NCBI GenBank assembly: GCA_013298215.1 | Contig: JAAFKE010000019.1 | Location: 1 to 59,314 of the forward strand | Origin: Cytophagales bacterium | Lineage (GTDB): Bacteria; Bacteroidota; Bacteroidia; Cytophagales; Spirosomataceae | Length of the DNA: 59,314 nt | Reading direction: 5' to 3' | Shown here: in pieces, positions 17,373-26,978 of the stretch | Numbering within the stretch: the stretch's first letter is position 1 | Layout of the letters: each line of letters begins with the position of its first letter | The notes under the pieces: generated by a model | The model's input: only the letters and a program-made list of their open reading frames with translations | What the model was told of the DNA's origin: nothing | Database searches by the model: none | Program-made: the position numbers and the translations under genes

Positions 17373-17409
17373 GGTTTACGTCTAAATCTACAATACCCTA
17401 AAAAGTTGG

Positions 17410-17417
17410 CAAAGTTA
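17410..17417 (-). promoter_or_regulatory. Candidate -7 element for hisS
   Basis: The minus strand reads TAACTTTG, matching TAnnTTTG, 38 bases before the hisS ATG. No matching -33 box was found. Confidence 0.3.
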
Positions 17418-17458
17418 TCGTTATTTTGCGCTAAAATTGTTCCTTTACTCAGCTCTCC

Positions 17459-17812
17459 ATGTCGTTTATCTTTAAATTTATCGATCAGCAGGCCCAAAAC
17501 CGCATCTATGCCATCGTCTGGACGGTCATTATCCTGATCGGATGTTCGCTGCCAGGCAAAGATGTTCCCGATATGTCGATGGGTATAGACAAGGTGGTTC
17601 ATTGTTTGATGATGGCTGGTTTTGGTTTTTTGTGGTTGTATAGCATCCCCAAAGTGTATTTTGTCATTTTACTGGGAACTGTTTACGGGTTTGCCTTGGA
17701 GTTTTGGCAGCAGATTTTGCCCTTCGGCCGTACTTTTGATGTTTTGGATGGTGTGGCAGATACCGTCGGAGTAATTTTGGGGGCAATAGTTTGGAAAATA
17801 TGGCCCCGATAA
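17459..17812 (+). CDS. VanZ-family membrane protein
   Basis: A 117-residue protein with four hydrophobic segments (about 17-30, 46-58, 64-82, 98-114). The pattern SLPGKDVPD, the DKVVHCLMMAGFGFLW motif and GFALEFWQQILPFGRTFDVL are hallmarks of the VanZ-like family (conserved H in the second helix, E..Q...P.R...D loop). The family is linked to teicoplanin resistance in one transposon, but the many chromosomal members have no proven function. It starts 30 bases before a sugar kinase gene and may be transcribed with it. Confidence 0.82.
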   Translation: MSFIFKFIDQQAQNRIYAIVWTVIILIGCSLPGKDVPDMSMGIDKVVHCLMMAGFGFLWLYSIPKVYFVILLGTVYGFALEFWQQILPFGRTFDVLDGVADTVGVILGAIVWKIWPR

Positions 17813-17841
17813 ATGAATGTAGAAACCATCAAAACTGACGA

Positions 17842-18837
17842 ATGAAAAAAATAGTAACGTTCGGCGAGGTAATGATGCGGCTGTCGGTGCCTGGGTTTGG
17901 GCGGTTCGAGCAGGCCACTAACTTTGATGTAACCTACGCGGGGGCGGAGGCCAACGTGGCGGTTTCTTGCGCCTATTTTGGTGCGCACGCGCTGCACGTC
18001 ACGGTACTTCCTGACAACGCACTTGGCCAAGCCGCTGCCCAATCGCTCCGCAAAGTGGGCATTGATATTTCGGCTATTAAGTTTCAAGACGGGCGGCTGG
18101 GTACGTACTATTTAGAAAACGGCACCATGGCGCGTGGCAGCAAGATTGTCTATGACCGGGTCGATTCGGCTTTCTCGCAGATTGAGAAAGGGTCGTTCAA
18201 TTGGGACGAAATCTTGCAAGGCGCCGACTGGTTTCATTGGTCGGGTATTACGCCCGCACTTTCGAGGGGGGCTGCCGATGCTTGCTTGGAGGCCATCGAA
18301 GCCGCCAATCGGCTGGGCGTTCGGGTGTCGGGCGATATATATTTCAGGTCTAATTTGTGGCAATACGGCAAAAAGCCGCAGGATGTTCTTCCCCGACTGA
18401 CTGCTGGCTGTGATTTAGTGTTGGCAAATACCGATAATTTTAAAGAAATTTATGGCGTAGATGCACCCGATTTTGAGACTGGATGCTTGAATATGAAAAA
18501 GATTTTTCCGACAATAAAATACTTTACCGACACCACCCGCGAGCAGATCAGTGCATCGCATAATAAAATATCGGCGCGGCTTTTTGATGGGACAAACACC
18601 TATCAGTCAGCCGTTTATGACCTAACCCACATCGTAGATCGGATCGGTGGGGGCGATGCCTACGTGGCGGGTTTGTTGTACGGGCTCCAAAACAACGCCA
18701 GTTTACAGACCGCCGTTGAGTTTGCGGCTGCCGCCACGGCCCTAAAACACGGTATTGAAGGCGACTATAACCTGGTTTCAGTGGCAGAAGTAGAGAGACT
18801 GATGCGCGGCGATGCAAGCGGCAGGTTGAAACGCTAA
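17842..18837 (+). CDS. kdgK: 2-dehydro-3-deoxygluconokinase (PfkB family)
   Basis: A 331-residue PfkB-type sugar kinase. The N-terminus KKIVTFGEVMMRLSVPGFGR and the catalytic DRIGGGDAYVAGLLYGL (anion-hole Gly residues and base Asp) are intact. It lies next to a KDPG aldolase gene, which supports phosphorylation of 2-keto-3-deoxygluconate to KDPG, the step before aldol cleavage in uronate breakdown. The specificity is from context and general similarity; other keto-sugar kinases of the family cannot be excluded. Confidence 0.85.
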   Translation: MKKIVTFGEVMMRLSVPGFGRFEQATNFDVTYAGAEANVAVSCAYFGAHALHVTVLPDNALGQAAAQSLRKVGIDISAIKFQDGRLGTYYLENGTMARGSKIVYDRVDSAFSQIEKGSFNWDEILQGADWFHWSGITPALSRGAADACLEAIEAANRLGVRVSGDIYFRSNLWQYGKKPQDVLPRLTAGCDLVLANTDNFKEIYGVDAPDFETGCLNMKKIFPTIKYFTDTTREQISASHNKISARLFDGTNTYQSAVYDLTHIVDRIGGGDAYVAGLLYGLQNNASLQTAVEFAAAATALKHGIEGDYNLVSVAEVERLMRGDASGRLKR

Positions 18838-18866
18838 TGAATTATGCAGCTAATAAATAATTGATT

Positions 18867-19538
18867 ATGGCCAGATTTTCGAGACTACACGTCTTACATC
18901 AACTCAACCAAACACCGTTCGTGCCCTTGTTTTTCCACCAAGATGCCTCGGTAGCGGTTGCAGTCATGCGGGCGTGTTATGCGGCTGGCGTGCGGGTGTT
19001 TGAGTTTACAAACCGGGGCGATTTTGCCCACGAAACCTTTGGCCAAATCGTCAAAGCCGCCAACGAACATTTTCCTGACTTGGTTATTGGGGCGGGTACT
19101 ATCGTGGACGCACCCACGGCGGCATTGTATATGCAATTGGGGGCAGATTTTATTGTTGCACCCTATTTTAGTATCGATGTGGCCAAGCTGTGCAACCGCC
19201 GAAAGGTGGCCTATATGCCAGGTTGCGCCACGCTCACCGAAATAGGAACTGCCGAGGAGGCGGGTTGCGAGGTGGTGAAACTGTTTCCTGGCGATGGCCT
19301 CGGCCCCAAGTTTGTGAAAGCCCTCAAAGGCCCCATGCCGTGGTCGTCGATATTGGTAACTGGGGGCGTTGAACCCACCCAAGCCAGCCTCGAAAGTTGG
19401 TTTTTGGCGGGGGCAACTGCCGTAGGATTGGGTTCGCAACTGTTTAAAAAAGAATGGCTCGTTGAGCGGAATTATACCGCCATCGAACAAATTTGCCGCC
19501 ACTGCCTCAGTATTATTAATGCCCTAAAAAAACAATAA
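18867..19538 (+). CDS. eda: KDPG/KHG aldolase
   Basis: A 223-residue class I aldolase that splits 2-keto-3-deoxy-6-phosphogluconate into pyruvate and glyceraldehyde-3-phosphate. FEFTNRGD carries the active-site Glu, and VVKLFPGDGLGPKFVKALKG the Schiff-base Lys and phosphate-binding residues; GAGTIVD and LVTGGVEPT complete the barrel motifs. ATG 18867 is preferred over the TTG six bases upstream. It follows kdgK by 29 bases and precedes the uxaB remnant, forming a uronate catabolic group. Confidence 0.92.
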   Translation: MARFSRLHVLHQLNQTPFVPLFFHQDASVAVAVMRACYAAGVRVFEFTNRGDFAHETFGQIVKAANEHFPDLVIGAGTIVDAPTAALYMQLGADFIVAPYFSIDVAKLCNRRKVAYMPGCATLTEIGTAEEAGCEVVKLFPGDGLGPKFVKALKGPMPWSSILVTGGVEPTQASLESWFLAGATAVGLGSQLFKKEWLVERNYTAIEQICRHCLSIINALKKQ

Positions 19539-19570
19539 TTCGATCATTCAAAATTCAACATCATTACTTA

Positions 19571-20446
19571 ATGCCACAATTATCAAAAAAAATAGCTGAA
19601 AATCAGAAACTTATCCCCTCAGATGCCTTCGACTTGCCAGTAAAAGTATTGCAGTTTGGCACGGGGGTGTTGCTACGCGGACTGTGCGATTACCAGATCG
19701 ACAAGGCAAACCGCGCAGGTATTTTTGGGGGGCGTATTGTGGTCGTCAAATCGACGAGCAGTGGCGGCGATGCCTTTACCGACCAAGACGGCCTGTATAC
19801 GGTCGTAGTGCGGGGCATTCAACAGGGCAAAAACGTGGACGATGCCACCGTGGTATCGGCAATTAGCCGCGTCATTTCGGCGCAGGAAAATTGGGATGAC
19901 GTGCTCAAAATAGCGCGGAATCCGCACCTGGAAGTAATTATCTCGAACACCACCGAAGTGGGTATTGAGTACGTGGCCGAGAATTTATTCAAGGATTCCC
20001 CCGTTTCGTTTCCCGCCAAACTCACCCGTTTTTTGTACGAGCGCTTCAAGATGTTTGGTGGCCACAAAAACAAAGGATTAATCGTAGTTCCTACCGAACT
20101 TATTACCGACAATGGCCTAAAACTACGCGAGTGCGTCGAAAAAAACGCCAAGCAAAACCAGCTCGGTGTGATGTTTGGAAAGTGGCTCAAATACCACGTT
20201 AAATTTTGCAACTCGCTGATAGAGAGAGTTGTATTAGATAAGCCAACGGCCGAAATCCAAGCCAAAATAGCGACCGAGTTGGGTTACGAAGACCAGCTGC
20301 TGGTGGTGGCCGAGCCGTATCATTTTTGGGCCATCGAGGGCGACGACCGCGTGAAGCAGGTACTTTCTTTTGCCTTGGCCAACCCCGAGAGCATTGTGAT
20401 TGACGAAGATATTTCTTTCTACTACGAACGAAAACTTGGTATTTGA
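19571..20446 (+). pseudogene. uxaB: Tagaturonate reductase, truncated
   Basis: A 291-residue product against about 480 for normal UxaB. The NAD-binding part is well preserved (VLQFGTGVLLRGLCDYQIDK, TVVVRG, ISNTTEVGI, FPAKLTRFLYERF) and so is the middle domain up to YYERKLGI, then a stop follows at once. In the polyol/altronate dehydrogenase family this point is where the catalytic K-x4-N-x2-H motif lies; the Lys region remains but the Asn, His and the whole C-terminal domain are missing. The first 290 codons look unmutated, so the loss may be recent. It would have interconverted tagaturonate and altronate. It is probably inactive. Confidence 0.8.
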
Positions 20447-20520
20447 GTGGGGCTGAAATAAATAATTTTGTGGTGGGAATTGTATCATAAAATTGGGCTT
20501 TTGCAGCCAACTAACCAAAA

Positions 20521-20733
20521 ATGAGCATTATAAAATCACAAAATCCGAACGATATTCCTGCCTACAACAAGGCTTACTGGCACGCCAAAACGCCCACAGA
20601 GCGGTTAGAGGCGGCTTTGAAATTGATATTGTTTACCAAAGAAATTTATAAAGCAAACCCCAACAACCCTGCCTTAGACAATGGAAGACGAATACTTAAA
20701 TCTCGTATGCCTATTGAACGAAGCAAACGTTGA
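20521..20733 (+). CDS. Small partner protein of a nucleotidyltransferase module
   Basis: A 70-residue protein with IPAYNKAYWHAKTPTERLEA, a pattern (YW..KTP.ERLEA) found in small proteins encoded just before MNT-like nucleotidyltransferases. It overlaps the nucleotidyltransferase start by 53 bases, more than usual for such pairs, so its last about 17 codons may be read in a shifted frame. The likely role is the antitoxin-like half of a two-gene module, inferred from position. Confidence 0.5.
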   Translation: MSIIKSQNPNDIPAYNKAYWHAKTPTERLEAALKLILFTKEIYKANPNNPALDNGRRILKSRMPIERSKR

Positions 20734-21114
20734 ATACGTAGTTTTGGGCGGCCACGCTGTAATTGCGCATGGATACTACCGAACTACGGGCGACATTGAT
20801 ATTTTTGTAAGTTCGACCTACGAAAATGCGACGAACGTTGTAGGAGCCTTAGAAAAATTCGGGGCGAGTTTAAAGTAGCTGATTTTACCCAAGTGCCCAA
20901 TTTTTTGTCGTTTAGCAGACACGACTGTTGGATTGACCTAATGACCTTCACGGTGGGTGTTACCTTTCAAGAGTGCTATCAGAATAGGATTGAACTAACG
21001 ATTCGTGGCACAAAAGTTAATTTTATTAATTTGCCCGAATTGATAAAAAACAAACAAGCCTTAGGCCGCCCCCAAGACTTACGAGACCTCGAAAACCTGA
21101 TTGGCAATTTGTAA
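20681..21114 (+). pseudogene. Nucleotidyltransferase-fold gene, frameshifted
   Basis: Two frames must be joined to read one protein. Frame one (20681-20878) gives VVLGGHAVIAHGYYRTTGDI then DIF, the GG...DxD active site of MNT-type nucleotidyltransferases, and stops after FGASLK. A second frame, open from 20872, continues with ADFTQVPNFLSF, WIDLMTFTVGVTFQE and the conserved tail LPELIKNKQALGRPQDLRDL. The expected full length is about 150 residues. A small deletion or indel near 20872 best explains this. The active site is intact but the C-terminal half is uncoupled, so the gene is likely dead. Confidence 0.72.
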
Positions 21115-21203
21115 ATCTGAAAATTGCTGAGTTTTTGAAAGCTCTCAAATAAGTATATGATAATGAGATAGTTGAAAAATATTGATTGTTCAGTCACATT
21201 TAC

Positions 21204-21249
21204 TTAACCTTGAAAAATCATCTAATAGTAGATGGTTTTTCAAGGTTAA
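21204..21249. terminator. Long hairpin terminator
   Basis: A 21-bp stem (21204-21224 with 21229-21249) with a single G-T mismatch and a 4-base loop, followed on plus by a T-rich run. It would terminate transcription entering from the nucleotidyltransferase remnant. It is one of the strongest hairpins in the window. Confidence 0.75.
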
Positions 21250-21354
21250 TTTTTATTTTATAATCGCCCGACATTATCAAAAGCAGACACCAAAACGCTG
21301 GCACGGCAAACTGCTTATTTTGCAACGATGCCATTAATTTAGATCGCAGCATCG

Positions 21355-21613
21355 CTACGGCTCATGCGGGTTGAGCACCTCTAAATCCAAAATAGTTCCG
21401 AAGTTCTTTGTGTGTCGGGTCATTAAAACCAAGCCGTGCGCAAGGGCAGTGGCGGCAATAATGGCATCGGGAAGTTGGTGTTTATAGCTATCAAATATTG
21501 ACCCATTCGTTGCGGATGCTGTGGGTGTGTTCAATCTCTACCTCTTTTCCAATGTAACTGTTCGAGATTGATACCTGTATCTGATTGGTCTGCGGAATGA
21601 TGTTTGTTTTTAG
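21355..21613 (-). pseudogene. Remnant of a VapBC-like toxin-antitoxin pair
   Basis: On minus, 21613-21491 reads LKTNIIPQTNQIQVSISNSY followed by IGKEVEIE, which resembles the N-terminus of small Bacteroidota antitoxins (K..IIP..N...SIP..YIGK.VE). It runs into a stop after 41 codons. In a shifted frame, 21495-21355 reads HQLPDAIIAATALAHGLVLM then TRHTKNFGTILDL and a stop. This is the C-terminal third of a PIN-domain RNase, including the conserved PDAIIAA and T.H..F residues. The first two thirds of the toxin gene are missing, so both halves are fossils. Confidence 0.7.
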
Positions 21614-21654
21614 AATTATGCTGTAACCTAAAAACAAACATCGTCTTTTGTATT

Positions 21655-22677
21655 CTAATGCCCCGCCACGATCTCCAAACTTTTCTGCACCAGCTCGCCC
21701 ATACTGAGGCACTTCAAGAACGACGGGTTTTGGTAGTGCTGCGCCAATTCGGTTTTGAGACGCTGCACTTTATCGGGAAAAGAAATGGAGTCTCGCACCA
21801 TTACCTTCATTAAATCGCTGATTCTCAATCGTTCGGCTTTCAGTCGGCCTGCTATCAGTGAGCGTTCCTCGATCTGGTACTGCCGCATACTTTCGGGGGT
21901 TATGTATTTTTGCCCCAATTGAATGATGGCGTTGTTTTGTTTGAAATACTGGGGCAAATAAACCGACTTTTTGCCCTCGAACGATTGCTGGTCGAAATCA
22001 ATGGAGCGGATTCGGTAGTAGACCTCCTCGAAATCGGGCGTAATATCAACCACAAAATTCGACGAGTGCATATCGCCAAGCAGCCGTACAAAACAGCGCT
22101 CATTGAACTTTACAAACTCTTTGCAAAACCGAATGGCGTTCAGATTGGGGTCGTGCAGGTAGTTATTAATGAACATATCGCCAGGAATACCCGCGATGTG
22201 TTCCTCCACGAGGGTGTCGCGGCAGGTGAGGTAGCTTATTCGGTTGGGCGACAGCAGGTGTTCCAGTTCGAGGCCATACACCCTGGAAGCGTCCGACAGT
22301 TTGATGTAAAAATAATCGAAGTTGTCATTGACGCGGTTCACGATCCTGATCCGAAACGGTTGGGTGTTGCCGTACAAACAAATATCCACCCGATCGATGA
22401 ACAGGTGGTTTATCACCGACACATCGCCGTCGGCTTTCAAGTCGGCATATACCATTTTGAGGGCCGTAAAAACCTCATCCATGTTGCGGGCATCGTACAA
22501 AACCGTCTCCCAGAGCGTATCTTGCCCTTTTTTGTCGAACAGTGGCGCGGTTCGTTCAAATTTTAGCAGCGTCTGGTAGTCGATGGGCAGCAGCAACTCG
22601 CGGTCGTATTGCGTGAGGTACTCGCGCAGGGCAGGGTTGATTTTGAAAGGAACTTTCTTTTTGGTGATGATGGCCAT
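21655..22677 (-). CDS. Kinase-fold protein of unknown function
   Basis: A 340-residue protein with the layout of a protein-kinase-like enzyme. A candidate ATP-binding Lys sits in DYFYIKLSDA (K126), a hinge in TLVEEHIAGIPGDMF (155-169), the catalytic loop in LLGDMHSSNFVVD (199-211) and the metal-binding acidic motif in IRSIDFDQQS (223-232). GD.H..N with a later D.D is the arrangement of aminoglycoside-phosphotransferase and HipA-type kinases. It follows rodA by 14 bases and uvrA/rodA on the same strand, so it is probably co-transcribed with cell-wall elongation genes. No named family recognised; the substrate is open. Confidence 0.7.
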   Translation of the reverse strand: MAIITKKKVPFKINPALREYLTQYDRELLLPIDYQTLLKFERTAPLFDKKGQDTLWETVLYDARNMDEVFTALKMVYADLKADGDVSVINHLFIDRVDICLYGNTQPFRIRIVNRVNDNFDYFYIKLSDASRVYGLELEHLLSPNRISYLTCRDTLVEEHIAGIPGDMFINNYLHDPNLNAIRFCKEFVKFNERCFVRLLGDMHSSNFVVDITPDFEEVYYRIRSIDFDQQSFEGKKSVYLPQYFKQNNAIIQLGQKYITPESMRQYQIEERSLIAGRLKAERLRISDLMKVMVRDSISFPDKVQRLKTELAQHYQNPSFLKCLSMGELVQKSLEIVAGH

Positions 22678-22691
22678 AATAAGGGAGTGCC

Positions 22692-23975
22692 TCAGCGTGA
22701 AAGCATATTGACTTTCTGGGAGTCTAATTTTAGAAAAATGAACAGCAGCAGCGAAAAAGACCAGATCGACGACCCCCCGTAACTAAAAAACGGGAGTGGA
22801 ATCCCGATCACTGGCACCAAGCCGATGGTCATGCCGATGTTGATTAGAAAATGGAAAAAGAAAATCGAAGCCACGCAGTAGCCGTAGACCCGCGCAAAAC
22901 GACTCCGCTGTTTTTCGGCCAAGAAAACAATGCGACACATGAGCGTTACAAAAAGTGCGATAACCAACAAACTGCCCACAAAACCATGCTCTTCGCCCAC
23001 GGTACAAAAAATAAAATCGGTTTGCTGCTCGGGCACAAAATCAAACTTGGTTTGCGTGCCGTCCAAAAAACCTTTTCCCCAAAGCCTGCCCGAACCAATC
23101 GCAATTTTAGACTGCGTCACGTTCCAGCCAACGCCACGGGGGTCTATTTGTGGGTTCACCAACACTTTTATGCGGTTTTGCTGGTGGGGTTTTAATACTT
23201 TCTCAAACGTGGCGTTCACGCCTACCGTGTAAGCCATCATAACTGCCAGTGCGCCGCCCATGAGCATGGTTAGCCTGCGGTCGCGGTTGTAGCGGGGTAT
23301 GAACAAAAAATAGACCAGCCCCAAAAGCACCACCAAGCCAACAAAAATTTGGATGTACGTAAAAAACAAGGGCATTACAAACAGCGTGATGGCCATAATG
23401 GCCAAAACTGGGTACATTCCTGGCAGCCCTTCGCGGTAGAGTACAATCATGAAGGTGGCAAAAACGAGGGTCTGCCCAGTTTCGTTCGACAGAATAATGA
23501 GGATGGCGGGCACAACAATCAACGCTCCGATCTGCATCATGTCGCGCCAGCGATTTAGTTTTACATCCGAATAACTCAAAAAACGGGCCAGTGCCAACGA
23601 GGTTCCCAATTTGGCAAACTCGGCTGGTTGCAGCGAAAACGCCCCCAACTTAAACCACGACCGCGACCCTTTGATGGGCGTACCGAAGATCAGTACTGCC
23701 ACCAGCAGAAACACAAAAAAACCGTAGATGGGCACTGCGAAGGCATCATAAAACTTGTGGTCGATGGCCAAAACGGCAATAATGAGCAAAAACGATGTGC
23801 CGATCCAGAGGAGTTGCTTGCCAGCGCTGTTCGACAGGTCAAATATTTTGGTTTGCTCTTCGGGGTTGTAAATGGCGGCGTACACGTTGAGCCACCCCAC
23901 AAAAATGCACGTCAAATAGAGTAAAATCGTGAACCAATCTAAGTTTTGGGTGAGGCTATTTTCGTTTCTGGCCAT
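22692..23975 (-). CDS. rodA: Rod-shape peptidoglycan glycosyltransferase RodA (SEDS family)
   Basis: A 427-residue integral membrane protein of the SEDS family, which polymerises lipid II in the elongation complex together with a class B PBP. About ten membrane segments are visible. Diagnostic motifs: GSRSWFKLGAFSLQPAEFAK, SNETGQTLVF and PFFSYGGSSIWSF near the C-terminus. A large periplasmic loop (about 245-300) carries QSKIAIGSGRLWGKGFLDGT and FVPEQQTDFIF, typical of RodA. It is 20 bases downstream of uvrA and 14 bases upstream of the kinase-fold gene. Confidence 0.93.
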   Translation of the reverse strand: MARNENSLTQNLDWFTILLYLTCIFVGWLNVYAAIYNPEEQTKIFDLSNSAGKQLLWIGTSFLLIIAVLAIDHKFYDAFAVPIYGFFVFLLVAVLIFGTPIKGSRSWFKLGAFSLQPAEFAKLGTSLALARFLSYSDVKLNRWRDMMQIGALIVVPAILIILSNETGQTLVFATFMIVLYREGLPGMYPVLAIMAITLFVMPLFFTYIQIFVGLVVLLGLVYFLFIPRYNRDRRLTMLMGGALAVMMAYTVGVNATFEKVLKPHQQNRIKVLVNPQIDPRGVGWNVTQSKIAIGSGRLWGKGFLDGTQTKFDFVPEQQTDFIFCTVGEEHGFVGSLLVIALFVTLMCRIVFLAEKQRSRFARVYGYCVASIFFFHFLINIGMTIGLVPVIGIPLPFFSYGGSSIWSFSLLLFIFLKLDSQKVNMLSR

Positions 23976-23995
23976 GCTTTAAGTCGTGATAAATT

Positions 23996-26884
23996 TTAAG
24001 CTATCTTGTCTTTTAAATACACCGATGTGTAGTTGTTTTCCAGCAACACCATTTGCTCTGGCGTGCCCGCAAAGGTGAGATAACCGCCCGTTTCGCCTCC
24101 CTCGGGGCCAAGGTCAATGATCCAGTCGGCGCATTTTATGACCTCCATGTTGTGCTCGATAATAATGACGGTGTCGCCCTGATCTACGAGTGCATTGATG
24201 GCTTTGAGCAGTTTTCTGATGTCGTGGAAGTGCAAGCCCGTCGTTGGTTCGTCGAAGATAAAGAGCGTTTTGCCTTTGTTGGGGTTGCCTTTTGAAAGAA
24301 ACGAAGCCAATTTTACGCGCTGCGCCTCACCTCCCGACAACGTGTTGGACGATTGCCCCAGGCCCACGTATCCCAGCCCCACGTCTTGCAGTGGTTGCAG
24401 GCGTTCGGTGAGTTTAGGTTCCGTTTTTTTGAAAAACAAAATGGCCTCATCCACGGTCATGGCCAAAATATCGGCAATGTCTTTTTCGTGGTATTTTACG
24501 TCCAAAATCTCTTGCTTAAAGCGTTTGCCCGCGCACGATTCGCACTTAATGCGAATGTCGGCCATAAACTGCATCTCTACCGTATTGAAACCCTCGCCTT
24601 GGCAAGTTTCGCAGCGGCCGCCGTCTACGTTGAACGAAAAATGGGATGGTTTATACTGCCTGTTTTTGGCCAAAGGTTGTTCGGCCATCATTTGCCTAAT
24701 GTGGTCGTAGGCTTTTATATAAGTTACTGGATTTGAGCGACTTGACTTTCCGATTGGGTTCTGATCGACCATTTCGACTGCCGAAATAACGTTTAGACTG
24801 CCGCTCAGGCTGCTGTAATGGCCAATGTCTTGGCTGGTTTCTCCCTTTTCGCGGGCCAACGCGGGATACAAAACTTTGCGAATGAGGGTCGATTTGCCCG
24901 AGCCGCTCACCCCCGTAACAACACTCAAAACACCAATCGGGAAGGTAACGTCCACGTCTTTGAGGTTGTTTTCGCGCGCGCCTTTTAGTTCGATAAAATG
25001 GGTAGCCTTGCGCCGTACTTTTGGCACAGGAATCTGATCCGCTCCCGTCAAAAACGCGATGGTATGGCCAGTGCCTGGGTCTCCGATCACGCCCTGAAAC
25101 ACCAGCTCACCGCCCAAATTGCCCGCCTCGGGGCCAATGTCAATAATCTGATCGGCGGCACGCATCACCTCCTCTTCGTGTTCGACGACGATGACGGTGT
25201 TGCCCATGTCGCGCAATGATTCTAAGACCCCAACCAACTGGCGGGTGTCGCGCGGGTGGAGGCCAATGCTGGGTTCGTCCAAAATATACATCGACCCAAC
25301 CAGCGCACTTCCCAGAGAGGTGGCGAGCTTAATACGCTGATACTCACCGCCCGACAGCGTGCCCGTGAGCCTGTTGAGGGTAAGGTACCCAAGCCCAACG
25401 CGGTTCATAAACTCGAGTCGGCTTTCTATTTCGGTGATGATCCGCTGGGCCACTTTTCGTTCAAAATCACTGAGCTCGATCGTTTTGAAGAACATATAGA
25501 CCTCCAGAATGGGCATGAGTACAATATCAATAATCGATTTGCCCCCCACTTTCACGTAGCCCGCATCCTGCCTCAACCGCGAGCCTTTGCACTCGGGGCA
25601 GGTAGTGCGGCCACGGTAGCGGGACAGTATCACGCGGTATTGTATTTTGTAAACCTGTTCTTCTAAGTGGGCAAAAAACGACGTTAGCCCCGCAAAATAC
25701 TTGTTGCCCGTCCAGAGTAGCGTTTTTTCGGCTTCGGAGAGGTCTTTGTACGAACGGTGAATGGGAAAATCGAACCGAATGCCGTTGCGGAGCAGGGGGT
25801 TGAGCCAATCGCTCATTTTTTCGGTGCGCCAGGGGGCAATTGCGCCCTCAAAAACGGAAAGATTTTTGTCAGGAAAAATCAGTTCGGGGTCCAACCCCAG
25901 TACTTTGCCGAAGCCCTCGCACCGTTTGCAGGCTCCGTAAGGATTATTAAAACTAAACAAGTTGATGCTCGGCTCCTCAAAAAGTATGCCGTCGAGCTCG
26001 AATTTGTCCGAAAACGTGCGTAGATCTTGGCCTACCACTTGGACCAAACACAGACCTTCGCCCTCGAAAAAAGCCGTCTGAACCGAGTCTGAAAACCTAA
26101 ACTGGCTGTCCTCGTCGTGTTTGACCACGCCCCGGTCGATCATGATTTTGAGATCGGCGGCTGGCGTAGCCAACGCGTCTTGTGGCTGGGGTTGGCTATT
26201 TTTTTTTCCTTTTGGCTTGGCCGTTGCTGGGGCGTCGGGTGCGTCGAAAACACGCTGTTGCAGGGCATCTTCAATAAATATGACCTCGCCCAGGTGCATA
26301 ATGCGGGTGTAGCCTTTTTGAAGCAGTATTTTCAATTCATCGTTCGTGGCGCGGCCTTCTCTCACCATCAAAGGGGCCAAGATCATCAACCGCGTACCTT
26401 CATCGAACGACTGAATGTAATCAACAACGCCCGTAACGGTGTCTTTTTTGACGATTTGACCCGACACTGGCGAGCGCGTAACCCCAACCCGCGCAAAAAG
26501 TAGTTTGAGGTAATCGTAAATTTCGGTGGTGGTGCCAACCGTCGAACGCGGGTTTTTGGTAGAAACCTTTTGTTCGATGGCAATGGCTGGTGAGATGCCC
26601 TTGATGTAATCGACCTCGGGTTTTTCCATTCGCCCCAAAAACTGCCGGGCGTAGCTACTCAGACTTTCTACGTACATTCGCTGGCCTTCGGCAAAAAGCG
26701 TGTCGAAAGCCAACGACGACTTGCCCGATCCAGACAACCCCGTGATGACCACCAGCTTGTTGCGCGGAATGGCCACGTCGATATTTTTGAGGTTATTGAC
26801 CTTCGCCCCCTTAATGATAATGTGGTGTTTGGGGTCGAGGTCTTCGATGTTATATTTAACAGGAACTGTATTGTTGTGATTCAT
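23996..26884 (-). CDS. uvrA: Excinuclease ABC subunit A
   Basis: A 962-residue nucleotide-excision-repair ATPase that finds bulky DNA damage and loads UvrB, whose gene lies at 37.3 kb. Two ABC modules are visible: Walker [15 protein letters not shown] near the start and [16 protein letters not shown] in the second half, each with a signature ([13 protein letters not shown] and [13 protein letters not shown]) and a Walker B ([11 protein letters not shown] and [11 protein letters not shown]). Zinc-binding Cys pairs occur in [15 protein letters not shown] and [16 protein letters not shown] short low-complexity Lys/Gln/Pro insert lies at about 235-250. Full length and normal. Confidence 0.97.
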   Translation of the reverse strand: MNHNNTVPVKYNIEDLDPKHHIIIKGAKVNNLKNIDVAIPRNKLVVITGLSGSGKSSLAFDTLFAEGQRMYVESLSSYARQFLGRMEKPEVDYIKGISPAIAIEQKVSTKNPRSTVGTTTEIYDYLKLLFARVGVTRSPVSGQIVKKDTVTGVVDYIQSFDEGTRLMILAPLMVREGRATNDELKILLQKGYTRIMHLGEVIFIEDALQQRVFDAPDAPATAKPKGKKNSQPQPQDALATPAADLKIMIDRGVVKHDEDSQFRFSDSVQTAFFEGEGLCLVQVVGQDLRTFSDKFELDGILFEEPSINLFSFNNPYGACKRCEGFGKVLGLDPELIFPDKNLSVFEGAIAPWRTEKMSDWLNPLLRNGIRFDFPIHRSYKDLSEAEKTLLWTGNKYFAGLTSFFAHLEEQVYKIQYRVILSRYRGRTTCPECKGSRLRQDAGYVKVGGKSIIDIVLMPILEVYMFFKTIELSDFERKVAQRIITEIESRLEFMNRVGLGYLTLNRLTGTLSGGEYQRIKLATSLGSALVGSMYILDEPSIGLHPRDTRQLVGVLESLRDMGNTVIVVEHEEEVMRAADQIIDIGPEAGNLGGELVFQGVIGDPGTGHTIAFLTGADQIPVPKVRRKATHFIELKGARENNLKDVDVTFPIGVLSVVTGVSGSGKSTLIRKVLYPALAREKGETSQDIGHYSSLSGSLNVISAVEMVDQNPIGKSSRSNPVTYIKAYDHIRQMMAEQPLAKNRQYKPSHFSFNVDGGRCETCQGEGFNTVEMQFMADIRIKCESCAGKRFKQEILDVKYHEKDIADILAMTVDEAILFFKKTEPKLTERLQPLQDVGLGYVGLGQSSNTLSGGEAQRVKLASFLSKGNPNKGKTLFIFDEPTTGLHFHDIRKLLKAINALVDQGDTVIIIEHNMEVIKCADWIIDLGPEGGETGGYLTFAGTPEQMVLLENNYTSVYLKDKIA

Positions 26885-26978
26885 GCCGCGAATTTAAAAA
26901 CTAATAGGCTCAATCTACCATAAACACCAAAAAGCCTTTTTTAGATTCGTGGGTACGCGCGTTTTTTTTGGCACGCGT

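Noticed and set aside
21298-21314. Second sigma-54-like site, CTGGCACGGCAAACTGCT
   Set aside because: GG and GC are 11 bases apart instead of 10, and the site lies before gene fossils only; probably chance.
20521-21650. A complete toxin-antitoxin island
   Set aside because: Only one small gene is intact; the rest are frameshifted or truncated pieces of two unrelated systems, so no working module can be claimed.
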